DNA of 64,000 nt from Sphagnum magellanicum (Eukaryota; Streptophyta; Sphagnopsida; Sphagnales; Sphagnaceae), in NCBI GenBank assembly GCA_021904315.1, contig CM038920.1:8804001-8868000 (forward strand), written 5' to 3'. The notes under the pieces were generated by a model that saw only the letters and a list, made by a program, of their open reading frames with translations, searched no databases and was not told where the DNA came from. The stretch's first letter is position 1. Each line of letters opens with the position of its first letter. A program made the position numbers and the translations under genes. Shown piece by piece: positions 22,860 to 35,010 of this stretch.

Positions 22860-23150
22860 CCTTATATATTTTAGGATTACTAGGCCAGTTTCAAATGAAA
22901 GTAAATTATGTTACATTTTGATCAAATAACAGCCCAAAAGTGACAATTTTTTAATGAAAAAATATATATATATTGAAAAAACAAGTTTTTTTGAAAAACT
23001 CCCCAAAAATTGGCCACAACAAATAGCTGTAAAGCCCCAAGTTCCAACATATATATTTTAGGGGATTATTAGGCCAATCTCCGACTAAGTTTCCGTTTAA
23101 TCAAACAAGTAGCCATTAAAAGTTCATTATGTTATAAAGCCCAAGTCTGG
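22860..23150. repeat. Two-copy direct repeat, ~187-bp spacing
   Basis: TATATATTTTAGGATTACTAGGCCAG (in part, near 22864) and TATATATTTTAGGGGATTATTAGGCCAA (in part, near 23050) begin two diverged copies. Both run on to ATCAAA, an AAG(C/T)CC word and AATTATGTTA / CATTATGTTA. No coding content. Confidence 0.55.
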
Positions 23151-23740
23151 ACCATTCCTCAGCTTGTTCAGCGGCTCTACAGGTGACATAGAAGACTAAA
23201 TGTTGCAGCATCCCTGGTCACCCAATCCAGGTTCCCCACCACTCTGGTAACGCCAATCCTCTTTCCCGTACTTTATCTTTCTTATGGTTCAAAGCATCAA
23301 TCTTGTCGCTATCTGCTAGGATTTTTACAATATAATTCTTTCTCTCCATCCAAGAACATTTGGCTTGCAAGTTTGCACAGATTCCGTCCCTGATGGATCC
23401 CTATCCCTCTTCTTCAAGGAGAAGGGTGTCAGATTATTGTCTTGAGCTGTGTTTTCTTCTTCTTCTTCACATTTGCCATCATATCTTTTCTGGCCCTGTC
23501 CACAAGGAAGAGATTTTTAATCTTCTCAGGATTTAGATACAATTTTAAATTGAAATTAGAACCCCACTGAAAGCTGGAGACATAAGTATATATCTGGGAA
23601 GACGTTTAATCAGCAATAGGTCGCTATTGCAGGGAGTATTAAACTACTATTTGCTTCTTTTTTCTCATAACTGGCCTTTATACCCACCCAATCTATTTTC
23701 AAAGATGGATGATGCCCGGACATACTTTGAGCCCATGCTT
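23151..23740. other. Unassigned DNA
   Basis: Mixed composition with several TCTTC runs (about 23405-23470). No gene or element ends recognised. Confidence 0.35.
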
Positions 23741-23742
23741 TA

Positions 23743-24059
23743 CACTAGGAGTCAGGGCTGAAAAAACTTGGGGCCAACTTTGAGCATTTTTGGCTTCTTG
23801 TTTGTGGCCCCAAGTTACTAATAAATGCTGAAACATTGGCCCCAAGGGTTGCAAATTGGCCTCCCAAATTCAATGACACCCCCTTTTTCAGCCTTGGGGC
23901 CAGTACAAGACCATAAAGTTCAGCATTCATTAGCAACTTTGGGCAGATTGAAAAGACTTTTTCTACTTCAGCCTCCACTCCTAGTGTAAAGCCTGTGGGG
24001 GCTGATTTCAACTTTTGCACCAATAGGAATGCTTGATTTGTCTGCCCTGACTCCTAGTG
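23743..24059. mobile_element. 317-bp miniature element with CACTA-type terminal inverted repeats
   Basis: The left end CACTAGGAGTCAGGGC (23743-23758) and right end GCCCTGACTCCTAGTG (24044-24059) are exact reverse complements over 16 bp, 17 with the flanking A/T. Terminal CACTA and subterminal repeats characterise CACTA (En/Spm-type) transposons. Here TTGGGGCC(A) occurs four times inside: twice as CTTGGGGCCA (23767, 23893) and twice as TGGCCCCAAG (23805, 23837). A further internal CCACTCCTAGTG lies near 23979. The flanking trinucleotides, TTA and TTT, are not an exact target duplication. There is no transposase, so it is non-autonomous. The minus-strand open frame inside is not a gene. Confidence 0.75.
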
Positions 24060-24810
24060 TTTTGCAGGTCTTATAGACACTAGAAATTTCACTCCCAGTT
24101 TCAGGCAGCACCTGCCCCTTGACTACTGGATGATTTTTTTATATTAAATCGAGCCTTGTCAAAATAAGATCCTGAAAATCTTCTGTTTTCTGAAACCCAC
24201 TTTCCTGAGACGGTACCAGATTTAGCTCACTTTAAAGAAACACTCAAATCGGGGATGAAACAAAGGATTATTTAGAGCGGTCAAAGTAGGGCCCAAATAC
24301 AGGGTGACTTTTTGGATAACTCTATTATAGAATGTGTATCATGTGGTGTGTAGTTTTCTTGAGATGAATTCAAAATCAAAGAAAATGGACAGAATCCGCG
24401 AAGAATCCTGTGGGGGAAGATGTGAGGAAAAGTTGAAGTGGAAGAAGATTCAGATGCAATTGTAGACTTTTTCTTGCTTGAGAGTATCTGTTGTCTCTAC
24501 GCCGAGAATGGCACATCCAAGCCTCCCCTGAAAAGAATCTCGGTCGGGATAAGCCATTTCCTGAACTGAATCTGGGTCTGTAACCTTTACAGGAACTGAA
24601 TCTTTCTTTTGGACGCAAACTTCCCCGAGCACAATCTGCGTCGGCACATAACACCTCCATGCTTGCGTTGTACACGTCGTGCGAGCACAGCCACTCGCTT
24701 GCTATACTTACCCACCAGTACCATTAAGTTAGGTCATTCATGACAAGCGGTATGGTGTGCGAAATAACTACGACCCCGGGGCGGAGACTCATGCCATGAA
24801 TGTCCTGCCT
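24060..24810. other. Unassigned DNA; GC-richer piece at 24376-24700
   Basis: Two overlapping minus-strand frames (24376-24675 and 24450-24647) are both open. One contains the protein-like stretch SVQEMAYPDRDSFQGRLG, but I do not recognise it. It could be a relic exon. No element ends seen. Confidence 0.3.
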
Positions 24811-25400
24811 GAACCTGCGCTCCTGTTTCGGGAGCTTTTTTTTAAATTATCAATCTCAGATGAACATCATGCGCATCCTGGCCCTTCATCTTTCTTTCTT
24901 TTCCCCCCCTGGAGTCTTGCAAGGCAACTAGGTACGTAGTACAGAAAAAAAGCCTGGACTGGTACCTTGCATTCATTGACCTGCCATCGCGCACTCGGAA
25001 GAGGAGAACCTGCGCTCCTGTTTCGGGAGCTTTGTTTTTTCATTATCAATCTCAGATGAACATCGTGCGCATCCTGGCCCTTCATCTTTCTTTCTTTTTC
25101 CCCCCCTGGAGTCTTGCAAGGCAACTAGGTCCGTAGCAGAGAAAAAAAGCCTGGACTGGTTCCTTGCATTCATTGACCTGCCATCGCGCATTCGGAAGAG
25201 GAGAACCTGCGCTCCTGTTTCAGGAGCTTTGTTTTTCATTATCAATCTCAGATGAACATCATGCGCATCCTGGCCCTTCATCTTTCTTTCTTTTTCCCCC
25301 CCTGGAGTCTTGCAAGGCAACTAGGTACGTAGTACAGAAAAAAAGCCTGGACTGGTTCCTTGCATTCATTGACCTGCCATCGCGCACTCGGAAGAGGAGG
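24811..25400 (+). repeat. Three-copy tandem repeat, ~196-bp unit
   Basis: GAACCTGCGCTCCTGTTTC begins units at 24811, 25006 and 25203 (195 and 197 bp apart). Each continues through CAATCTCAGATGAACATC, CCTGGCCCTTCATC, CCCCCCTGGAGTCTTGC and CCATCGCGCA(C/T)TCGGAAGAGGAG. The copies are highly similar, so the duplication looks recent. They are GC-richer than the flanks. Open frames on both strands simply repeat with the unit. Confidence 0.95.
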
Positions 25401-25905
25401 ACAGCGGTACACGCTCTTGCCTCGGGCTTCTCATGTGGCCACAACTTGTTGCTGACTAAGTTAGTACCCTGTTGTGTGTCTGACATCATCCCCACCCCAC
25501 TAACCCAACCCATATTGGAAATTTATTTCTTGGAAACCGAGCTTTTTTTTTTCCTTTGACATATTAAGGGTAAGGTCCGAGGCCAAGGGCATTACTTGAA
25601 GAAGGACCTACACATGATTGGAGCTGAGCGCAAGGCCACTTCTGGTAATGCCCCTGATTGAGGGCTTTAATGAATGTAAATATCTGCCAAAAAAAGATTT
25701 GTAAATTTTTTCAAACTTATGTTTTTAAATTTAACTTCACTTTCTTTTTTAATGTTTTCCATTTCTTCACTTTCCAACACAATTTTATTTTCATTGTTGA
25801 AAGATTTGGTGTGAGTTTTAGGATCACAAATTGTAGTGAACAATTTTGTACTACTTTGTACAATTTACATACATTTGAATCTATAAGAATTATTTCGATA
25901 TCTTT
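25401..25905. other. Unassigned DNA turning AT-rich
   Basis: No gene recognised. Frames at 25658-25933 are AT-driven. Confidence 0.4.
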
Positions 25906-26172
25906 TTTCAATTTTATTGTTATACATTGGTGATAGAATGTATAGAATGAAATTCATTATGCACATTCAGTATATGCCTATGATTTTGAAATCGTTTTAC
26001 ATTTGAAATATATTTAAGTGGGTTCTTGAATTTTGGATGTTTTCAATTTTATTGTTATACATTGGTGATAGAATGTATGGAATGCAATTCATTATGCACA
26101 TTCATTATATGCCTATGATTTTGAAATCGTTTTAGATTTGAAATATATTTAAGTAGGTTTTTGAACTTTTGA
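25906..26172 (+). repeat. Two-copy tandem repeat, 135-bp unit
   Basis: TTTCAATTTTATTGTTATAC begins copies at 25906 and 26041. Both continue through GGTGATAGAATGTAT, CATTATGCACATTCA and TTGAAATCGTTTTA to AATATATTTAAGT. Few differences separate the copies. Confidence 0.95.
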
Positions 26173-27429
26173 TATGCTTATAAGTGATGCCAATTGTATG
26201 TGAGCAACTTACAATACTAAGGATGCAAAGGTTGTTCTATAACAACAAAATAATTATTAGAAGTTATAATTATAAATAAGAATATTATGGCCTGGGGTAA
26301 TAGTATGAATCAAAATGAGGAATAAAATAATGAATTTCATGGGTTTTACAAGGATAAATTTTTTGATTAAGGGCATAAGGGTTGATTATGAATAATTTAG
26401 ATAATTATTTCAGGTTAGTAATAATGAAAGGTCAAATATGTAGACTTGAGCAAATCCTAGACTCCAAATAATTTTAAACCTATTTATAGAAGAATGAAAA
26501 GTTATAAGTGGCACGTGATGATTGGTTTGATATATGGGGAATAGATATAGATGAATGTGATTAACTATTCATACATTTTTTTCCTTCAAGTACATAAGGG
26601 GTAAAAATTAGAGCTTTTGGCTCAAATTTTGCATTCAATAATTTCGTATTGCTAATTCTTATCAAAACTTATAGAAGTATCATATGTGAATAGGAAGTTT
26701 TGAAAAAATAAAATGTGGAGATTATTGTGAATACCATTGTAGAAACTTTATAATCTTTGGTGAGTGATCCTCATAAAAGAGAATCTTTAAGCGCGTGTGA
26801 TGAACTCCCTTGGGGTGTAATTCTCACATAAATATTCAACTTTAAGCATGTGGGTGATCCTATCCCAAATGAGTGTAAAATCTCATGTTGGGAATCATGT
26901 GAATGACGAATATTGCAAGTGTTGTGTTGAAATATGTTTGATAGTCTACCTATGTGCTAGAAGGGATAAATCCTCACAATTCTAGACCCCTTTAGACTAC
27001 ATGTCCACATTTTGTATCATGAATTTAAAGTTTTGTTGAAAACATTAATGTCACTAAAATTGTTGACTTGTTTAGTTTTTTCCCCCACAACAAATTTTTT
27101 TCCTAACAAGATTAAACAATGAGTGCAAATATACATAACCCTTGAGCCACCTTCCAATAACAAGGGTTTTATTTTCAAAGTGTAGAAAGTGCAAGAATGG
27201 CTACCCTCAATTGGACAATGGAACATATTTTGCTATAAGCCAATTTTTAAGGAAGAAATGTTGGGTTACATTTTTTTTATATCTATAGCATTTGGGCAAT
27301 AGATTATTTGGATGAAGCGCATTTTGGCTACTTTGTTTTCACAAATATTGTACATTTGTCAATTGTCTAATTTTTCATTTAAGATTATTGACAATAGTTT
27401 AATTATGGATTTTGTAGCCTTGGCAATGA
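26173..27429. other. Unassigned AT-rich DNA
   Basis: No gene or element ends recognised. Confidence 0.4.
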
Positions 27430-27687
27430 AAATATATAGGTTTTGAATTTGTTGTTGCATGTTCAAAACAACAAATTCAACCACAACAAAATCAAGCCCC
27501 ACAACAATTCACAACAACCAATAACCCTTGGGGGAATTGCACCCCATCAAATGGTCTTGCCCACTACAACAACAAAGGAATTCCACACCGATACAATAAT
27601 CAAAACCCCCGCCCAACTTTCAAACATTCAACCCCAGCACCCAAACCATATGAACACTTTAATAAACAAGATTCAATATGTGAATAA
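27430..27687 (+). pseudogene. Gln/Asn/Pro-rich open segment, possible retroelement gag relic
   Basis: A frame without an ATG, open for 85 codons. It reads as a low-complexity QPQQNQAPQQF-type start followed by YNNKGIPHRYNNQNPRP and STPAPKPYEHFN before a TAA. Such Q/N/P-rich linkers with repeated YNNQ are typical of plant retrotransposon Gag C-termini. No zinc knuckle (CX2CX4HX4C) is visible, so the assignment is inference from composition. About 0.9 kb downstream another weakly protein-like segment could be from the same element. Confidence 0.3.
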
Positions 27688-28557
27688 AAACTTCAAAATC
27701 ACAAATCATTTTTATAAACTTGCTTAACAACTCACCCCAACCTCCTTCCACAAATGCAATTGCATCACCATATACAAAATTAAACAAGATAAAAAATATT
27801 AATTAAACATCTTAACACACAAGTCAAGGTGAAGAGTTCACCAATTCCACTTCTCGTTTTTAAGAATCAAATGTTTTGAACATTTTCTCATTCTAAATAT
27901 ACTCCAACACCTAAACAATTGCAATCTCCTCTAATTTAATATACTCATAATCTTGTGAATCAAAATGGCAAAAGAATTAATCTTCATCCACAATATGGAA
28001 ATTACATTCAAGTTTAAACCTTCAATCATTATCCTTTCAAGTACATTGTGAGACATATTAAGTCTTTAAAAAAAAAATTATAAATTTATGGTCTTGTGAA
28101 CACTCTCCACTGAATGTCCAAATGTTCATATGGTTTGGGCCATATCAACATTTAAACCTTCAACGAAGATTTGAAAACATTCAACTACAAAAGGAGTGAA
28201 CATTTTACTAAAACAAGATTCAATTAGTACTAGGGGTATAGAAGGTCAAACACCATTGGTAAATTGTAAGTTATTGGTTTGTATCTAATCATATAATGTC
28301 TATGTTAAGAACTTGTCAAAACTATATAACTAAACCCGAACATGAATAAGAAAAAACACAAGCAATGTGTAACATTTATTGTCCTCATTAAACAAGTATG
28401 TTCTATCATTCAAGTTCAATTGTAAAATTGTGATTTGGAAACATAATTCAAAATTTTAAAAACATATTATCCAAAAATCCTTAAGGTCCAGGAAGATGAA
28501 TTCCAAATCTTCCCTCCAAAACAAGATTCAAAATTTAATGATCTTGGTATCTAACTA

Positions 28558-28785
28558 GGTACTAAAATACTACATTATTAACTACCATCTCTTCCTTTAA
28601 CATTGCCAATGTTGCATGGTTCTCACAACCCCCTTCTCATAACTTATGAATCTATTTATCAACCTTATTTTCACAATGGTAATGTCAAAGTGTTCATATG
28701 GATTGAGCCATTTGTATTAGATTACGTGATATCTGATTTGATAATTGGTCCATCAATTTTCACATTTGAAAAATTAGATCCTTGA
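28558..28785 (+). pseudogene. Short protein-like segment, possible retroelement fragment
   Basis: The plus frame reads LPMLHGSHNPLL, then YFHNGNVKVFIWIEP, then DLIIGPSIFTFEKLD before a TGA. The tail vaguely resembles the hydrophobic end of a retroviral-type aspartic protease (DLIIG), but the catalytic D-S/T-G is not seen. Its position downstream of the Gln/Asn-rich segment suggests a decayed element. Weak. Confidence 0.2.
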
Positions 28786-31700
28786 GAACCAACATATTTT
28801 TTTAATTTAAAAAAATTGAGAATTGCATGGCGTTACTTGGAGGAGTTGGGTTTAGTTTTCAAATTATGGTCCAGGGGTTCAATGGATAACAATCTTCATT
28901 CCTTTGAACAAGTATTGGGTTTGAACCTTGTTATTTGATAACTGGACTTTCATTGATGATGAGAACTAGCTTACTTGAAAATAATTAGTTTTTTATTTTG
29001 AGCAATTTGAAAATGAAGGCAAATATCACAACATTAAAAAAAAAATTCCAAGAATTGAGCCAATTCTTGAAATCTAGTTTCAGAATTGGAATTGGTTTCT
29101 CAAAAGAAAAAAAAATGCCCAACACTAAACATTACCCCCTTGTACTTTTGATTCCATCTTCAAAGTCATTATTAATCATTCCTGGGTCCTTTCAATTGCT
29201 ATTACAAACTCTTCATACTCTAGTACCTATTGTTCTACAAGAAGATATTTTTTCCAAACCTTAGTATTAACTTTTCAACTATAATGTCCTTTACATCACC
29301 TATTTTGCCTCTACAATATTGTCACATGTTGTTGCATCTCCAACATGTATGTGAGTTCTATGTGTTCCTATTTTTGTGTTGATTGATGGGCTTGCACCTA
29401 TTCACCAATACTTGTTTCCTCCTTTTCAAGACTTGCATATTAATATTCCAAGACTCAAAACAAGTGGTACATAATTGAAATTAGGACATGTTATTTCATA
29501 AAACTACAACTTGTGCTTGTACATGTCCTCATTTACACATTAGGTTTTCATTAACTTACTAATGTCTTCCTATAACATGTATTACACCATTTCCCACAAC
29601 TTTGTTGAGTCTTCTTCCTTGAGCTCTATTAAAAGCATGTTGCTTGAATATGTGAAACTCATAATCCATTTTGATATATGTCATCATATTCCCTTAATCT
29701 ATGGTATAAAAATATGGTTTCATATTCTTCATCATGTCCAACATTATCTACAATTAATATTATCATTCTTCAAAATATGTACATGTATGAATTTTTTTGC
29801 TTCCAATCAATCCTTCTTCAATTGAATATCATTTCATTATTGAACAAATAGGTCCAATTCCTATTTCAATTGTTCAATATACTTTTGTTGACTCAATGGG
29901 TATTCCTCTATGTTCTCGTAGTCTCTTTGCAATCTTACAAAATCAATAGCTCCTTCATTTTTTTCATAAAAACCATTTGGTAATGCATAAGGGTTTTGCA
30001 AGATCCTTCTAAGAACTAGGAAAATTATGTGTCTAGGCTAGTTATCAAACCAAAAAATAATAATTTTTTATGAGCAATTTTTTCTAGTCTCATTAAACAA
30101 TATTTTATTGTGATTAAATATAACAATAATTCATGGAAGCACAATCCTTGTAGTCATTCACACATTAACAATTACATATATTGTTCATCGATTAAGAAAA
30201 ATAGAAATACAATGTGATTGTTTATTTCAAGTGGATGGGTTGGATGTTGGATTAAACATCAAAATTTTCACAATCTTATCTTATTACTACAATGATATGC
30301 CACTTTTACTAGAACTTTAAATTGAAAATTAAAAAAGGACATTGTCCCATGCATCATTAGAAATAAATAGTTGAACTAACCATTACATTTAGCCACTAAA
30401 GCTAACACAAGTAAAATCTTAGTCAAATGAAACAAAAAATTTAAAATTTTGAAAATAATGTTCATTAACTTTCATATCCATCAAACTAGCTCATGATCAA
30501 CATTAAAATAACCAACTACATCCCATATTGTGTTGTTCTCCTCAATGATATTCACCTCTTTCACCAAGAATTGAATAATGAACTCCCTTTCTCGTGGGAA
30601 ATATGTTTGTGCATTAGCTGACCAATAATTCATCATTATTACAAGCTTGTTCAAGTTATCAACTCCTAGCTACAACATCACAGGCTTGTCAACACTCCAA
30701 CAACACTAAAGTTTATCCCAATTTTGATTTAGGATCCAAGACTTGCAAGAACAAGTCAAGCATCAAAAGAAATCTTGGGAAATTGGGCTTTATGGGTCTT
30801 CCACCAACTAAAAACAATACAATGTCTTTTAGCTTCACTAATAGGTGGCATAATAAAAACAATTCATTCTTCACCAATCTTTGCAAAATAACTTCATTTG
30901 ATGTCATTGCCCCAAAAATGGAATTGTCTCCATCATTAATTATTGTTGGTTCAATACCACCATCAATGTAAAGATTAAAAAATTGAAAAGCAGCCATTAG
31001 CAACATCACAAACTTAGCATTTCAATGTTTAGAAATGGAAATCATGTAACATTAGTTTATTCATAATGCGTACGTTTCATGAATTAATATTGTGCATTGA
31101 AAACACATTTAACATATGGATTTATTGGAAGATGTGAAATTCGTGTAACATGCATTACTTCATCCATCAACACATTTATCTGTGTGTCAAACGTGTTTTC
31201 AATGCATGATATTCGGGTGTCAAATGTACAAGCCTATGAATGCATAAACTTCACACAATTTTCATTATTAATTCTTCACATGCTAAATTTGTGATGATGG
31301 CATCAAACTCTTGTTGTCATGTTTTGCCACCATTTGTATAACTTTAGCCCTTCCAACAAATGTTTTTAGAACATCCAGGGATTTGAACCATGGGTCCAAC
31401 ATCGACACAAAACATGTTGTGGGCCTTGGTAGCATTGTATGTAATCTCAAAATCCCCCCTCACAAAATTGGAGGTAATATCAAATTTCTCCATTTCATTC
31501 TATAGAAACACATTTATTGAAAGTGTAGCATAAATTAAAGCATCAAAAAACATCTAGTATCCTTGAGTTTGATTGAAGATGCATTGCTCCATAACATGAA
31601 GGATGGTTTCAACAACCATTTCATAAATTGCCTAGGTGTGCATTCGGTACATGAACTTGTAACTTTCGAATTTCCTACCTCCCATGACACAAATTTATGG

Positions 31701-32640
31701 CATCTTGATATTCCATGGGCTTTTGGAATATAATTGCCTTATTAGCAAACTTGGTCTTCATGGGTGTTTTCAACTTTTGATAGGAAATCCTAGCATCAAC
31801 ACATGTTTTTTTCCATTCATTGTGTCCTTTGCCAAACTTAAATTAATCCATGTGATTTTTTTAATAATGTAATTTGTGTTGCGTTCAAACCAACCTCACA
31901 AAAACCAACAAAATACATTAGTCATTGCAAACAAATTGGAATGTTTTGCTTAAAACATGGCTAAAACATGAACCTTACCACGGGATTGAAAATGCAAGAA
32001 AAGTACAATTGATAATAGAAATAAAAACTTGTTCAAGGCTAGAAAAATTGTCACCTTCATCCTTCATGTGGGCAATTATTAATTTCTCTAACAAATTGTA
32101 AAAAGATAGGAGATCCTTGACTTACATTGCCATTGCAACTCCAATTATATCAATGACTTCAAAAAGTTCTACTATCACATGGCGAGGTACCCATTATGAG
32201 TTTATAAGTTAATCACAAAGGCAAATGTATCATTTCTAGATCTGAACATCCACAAGTCAAAAGTTGTTACATTGTAAAAAAACTAAAGCTAAAATCACAT
32301 ATTGTTCCATGGTTCTGGAAACCAATGAAGGGATGGTAAATTGAACCATTTACTTTTAATTTGGAAAAACAACTCGGTTCATCACCAGACAAAGCAATTG
32401 GGCAATTAGGGGAAAAAGAAGTTTTGTCAAGGAAAATGGAGAATTGAGTGGGATTTAATGAAGTTGTTTGGAAATTTTTAGACCTAAGGTGTGAGAGATA
32501 TTGAATTTTGAGTAATTTTTTTCATTGAAAATTCAATTAAATTACAAATAATGATTTTGAAAGGAAAATAAGTTGGGTAATCAATTCACACTTTGGCCAA
32601 GGGCACATGCTACACTAGTTTAAATGGATATTGGGATTTT
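28786..32640. other. Unassigned AT-rich DNA
   Basis: No gene recognised in almost 4 kb. The many short open frames on both strands (for example 28998-29264, 29562-29825, 30713-31009) lack motifs and reflect base composition. Confidence 0.4.
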
Positions 32641-33029
32641 TTCCATGGGACCAACGTGGGTGCTGATTCACCCAAGGCCATGAACTATGGGTGTATATTA
32701 TTTTGTGTATGAGACATTATGGACTTTGAATGTGGAATGGGGTTCCTTTTCCTTTTGTGATGGGAAAAGTTGTGTTTGCTTCCAGAAATGAAATAAAATG
32801 TGGAATGGTGATTTTTATAAATTACCACACATTATGAACTTGTCAGCTATATACCTATTTGCTAAGCAGCTTAGACTGAGCCATTTCCAAGAACAATTTT
32901 CAAGTTTTCAGATAATTGGGTAAACATATTTCCAATGTTATTTTCCATTTCACCATGAAGACACTTCTAAATTTGAAGGGTATTTCTAAATTTGTTTCTA
33001 GTTGTTGTTTTTCTTTTGGGGGAGAAGTA

Positions 33030-33310
33030 GGGCCACGGTGAACCAGCATACCATCCATTGGATGCCCGTTATTACTCAATTGTGGATGAACCTCAACTGA
33101 GTTAATATTTAGTTTTGCCTCGGGAACCAATTCTGTAAGAAAAAAGGTCATATATATAGGTAGAGAGGTAAGAAAATAGATAATTAGCAGGTAAATAAGG
33201 GCTGTTATTTTTTATTACCTACTTACTAACAACCTGCTTGTGGGTCGTTAGAAGGTAGGTAGAAGAAAAATAGCAACTGAGCTAACCACCATGGTTAGCT
33301 AGCGAACTGG
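33030..33310. repeat. Dispersed repeat family A, copy 2
   Basis: GGTGAACCAGCATACC, ATTGTGGATGAACCTCAACTGAGTT, CTGTAAG and then an AGGTAGAGAGGTAAG / ACCTACTTACTAACAACCTG / AGGTAGGTAG region, in the same order as at 345-530. Related words recur at 57575-57760. Confidence 0.5.
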
Positions 33311-33438
33311 AACCCAACAGAAAACTGTTTGATGGCCACTTACCATTCATCCTTTATGGTGCACTGCATCTGCTCATGAATCTGAAGCTTTGCATCTGGT
33401 TAATGTGGGCCTGCTGGTGAATCTTACATTCCTGACAC

Positions 33439-33490
33439 CATTACAAGACTAGTGCAACTTGGCCATTACAAGACTAGTGCAACTTGGCCA
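33439..33490 (+). repeat. 25-bp tandem duplication
   Basis: CATTACAAGACTAGTGCAAC begins exact head-to-tail copies at 33439 and 33464. Confidence 0.95.
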
Positions 33491-33639
33491 TGAGTCTTTA
33501 GACCCTAGGTCATCTTATTGTTGGCTTTAATGCCAGTCCCTTTTCTTTGGAAAAAAATGGAAGACAAGGACAAAGAAAATCCTTGAGATTACTTTTTACA
33601 TGAAGCAAATAAATAAATAAATAAAGGAAAAACTCCCAG

Positions 33640-33765
33640 CAAGGGAACAAGAGAAGAAAAAAGAATGGACCCAAGTCACAATGGTGTTGAAGGCACAAGG
33701 GAACAAGATAAGAAAAAAGAAAGGACCCCAAGTCCAAATGGTGTTGAAGGCACTGGGGATTGACG
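33640..33765 (+). repeat. Two-copy tandem repeat, ~55-bp unit
   Basis: GGGAACAAGA(G/T)AAGAAAAAAG, then GGACCC(C)AAGTC and AATGGTGTTGAAGGCAC, occur twice in tandem. Confidence 0.85.
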
Positions 33766-35010
33766 CAATGGTTTTTTTTTGGGTTCAAAAGAAAGTGCAA
33801 GGGGAAGCACGCCCATCACCAAACAGAGGCCAGTGAGTGAACGCCAAGACAGTTCTGGCCATGGCCGGGCAACAATCATGGCCCAGCCAGTAACCATTCA
33901 ATGGGACCCTAACACCATGGGTTTGAAAACTTGTGACTGGGTTTGTTTTTTAACTTCCATTCAGACATGGAATTTTGTTTGTTTGGTCATGGGCTTCAGA
34001 GCTTGCATGTGCCAAAATATGTAAGAGTTTCATTTGCTTCTTTTGGTTCGGTAATGGGTAATCATTTGGAACAGTCCAAAATAGTTAGGAGCTTTCCAAC
34101 CTCTGGTTTGGTAACGAGTGGGATTTGGGAAAAAAGAAAAATTAAACATAGTTACATAGGTGTCCAATAAGTACCCCCAGTCTATAATGGGGGTATTAGC
34201 CCAGGCCAAAAGAGGGGTGACCAACAGTTTTGGAAATAGAAATTTCATGCAGCCAATGGGAAGGGAAGGCTCAGCATGCACTCTCAAAGTGCCTTGATTT
34301 TTTTCCTTTTAAGTTTTGGGGGGGGAGAGGGGGGATGTTTTTCATTTTTCATTTGGTCCCAACATGTTCCTTTCAAGTTCCCAATGGGTTCTCAATATGT
34401 TCCCCAAGGGTGTTCCTGATAGCACCTCGCTTTAATCCCATATGTTTTGCCCAAAGTCCTCCCCTTCTCACATATATAGGTGGGCCAAAGGTGGGCACCC
34501 CTATATAGAATCTTCTATTTTGGGGGAGCCACCATAGTCTCAACTTTTGTTTGCGATGGGCCAATCAAATTGGCTCATTGCAAAAACAAAAAGTTGGACT
34601 TGTGAGGCACCCCAACCAATTAATATGAAACAGAATAAGTGTGAAGATGTTTCCCTTCCATGTTCCTAATGTGTTCCCATTGTGTTCCCATTGTGTTCCC
34701 ATAGGGTTGCTCAACTTCTGTTTGCACATGGGAAATGATATCTCATAGAGAAGCAAGGAGGGTTATGAGAGAGGGGCTATTTTCTATTTGGGCTGGTGTG
34801 ACCCAGCACCCACAAACGTGACACCCCCTTTTTCCCATTTGATGCCATCCAATTGGATGAACCCAAAATTTAGAATCCCTGGGAAACATTTAGAATCCTC
34901 AACTACAGGGATGTTATCTAGGAACAAGAACCCAATGAAAAAACAAAAGTCCTGTTCACACACCATCCATCCATGATGGCATGTTCATGGGTGCTAGTTC
35001 ACTTTGGCCC
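33766..35010. repeat. GC-richer low-complexity block with GTTCCCAT repeats
   Basis: Contains TGTTCCCAT/TTGTGTTCCCAT tandem words near 34672-34702 and related TTCC words near 34368-34415. A GTGACCCAGCACCCAC head lies at 34798, and GGGTGCTAGTTCACTTTGG at about 34989. Several short frames are open on both strands (for example 33779-34024, 34230-34508), but none has a family motif. Confidence 0.45.

Noticed and set aside
23745-24023. 92-codon minus-strand frame
   Set aside because: It lies inside the miniature CACTA-type element; its apparent repeats are the TTGGGGCC motifs.
24973-25320. 115-codon minus-strand frame
   Set aside because: It is generated by the 196-bp tandem repeat; the peptide simply repeats with the unit.
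34373-34564. Facing open frames in the GTTCCCAT-rich block
   Set aside because: Low-complexity tandem words keep both strands open; no domain seen.
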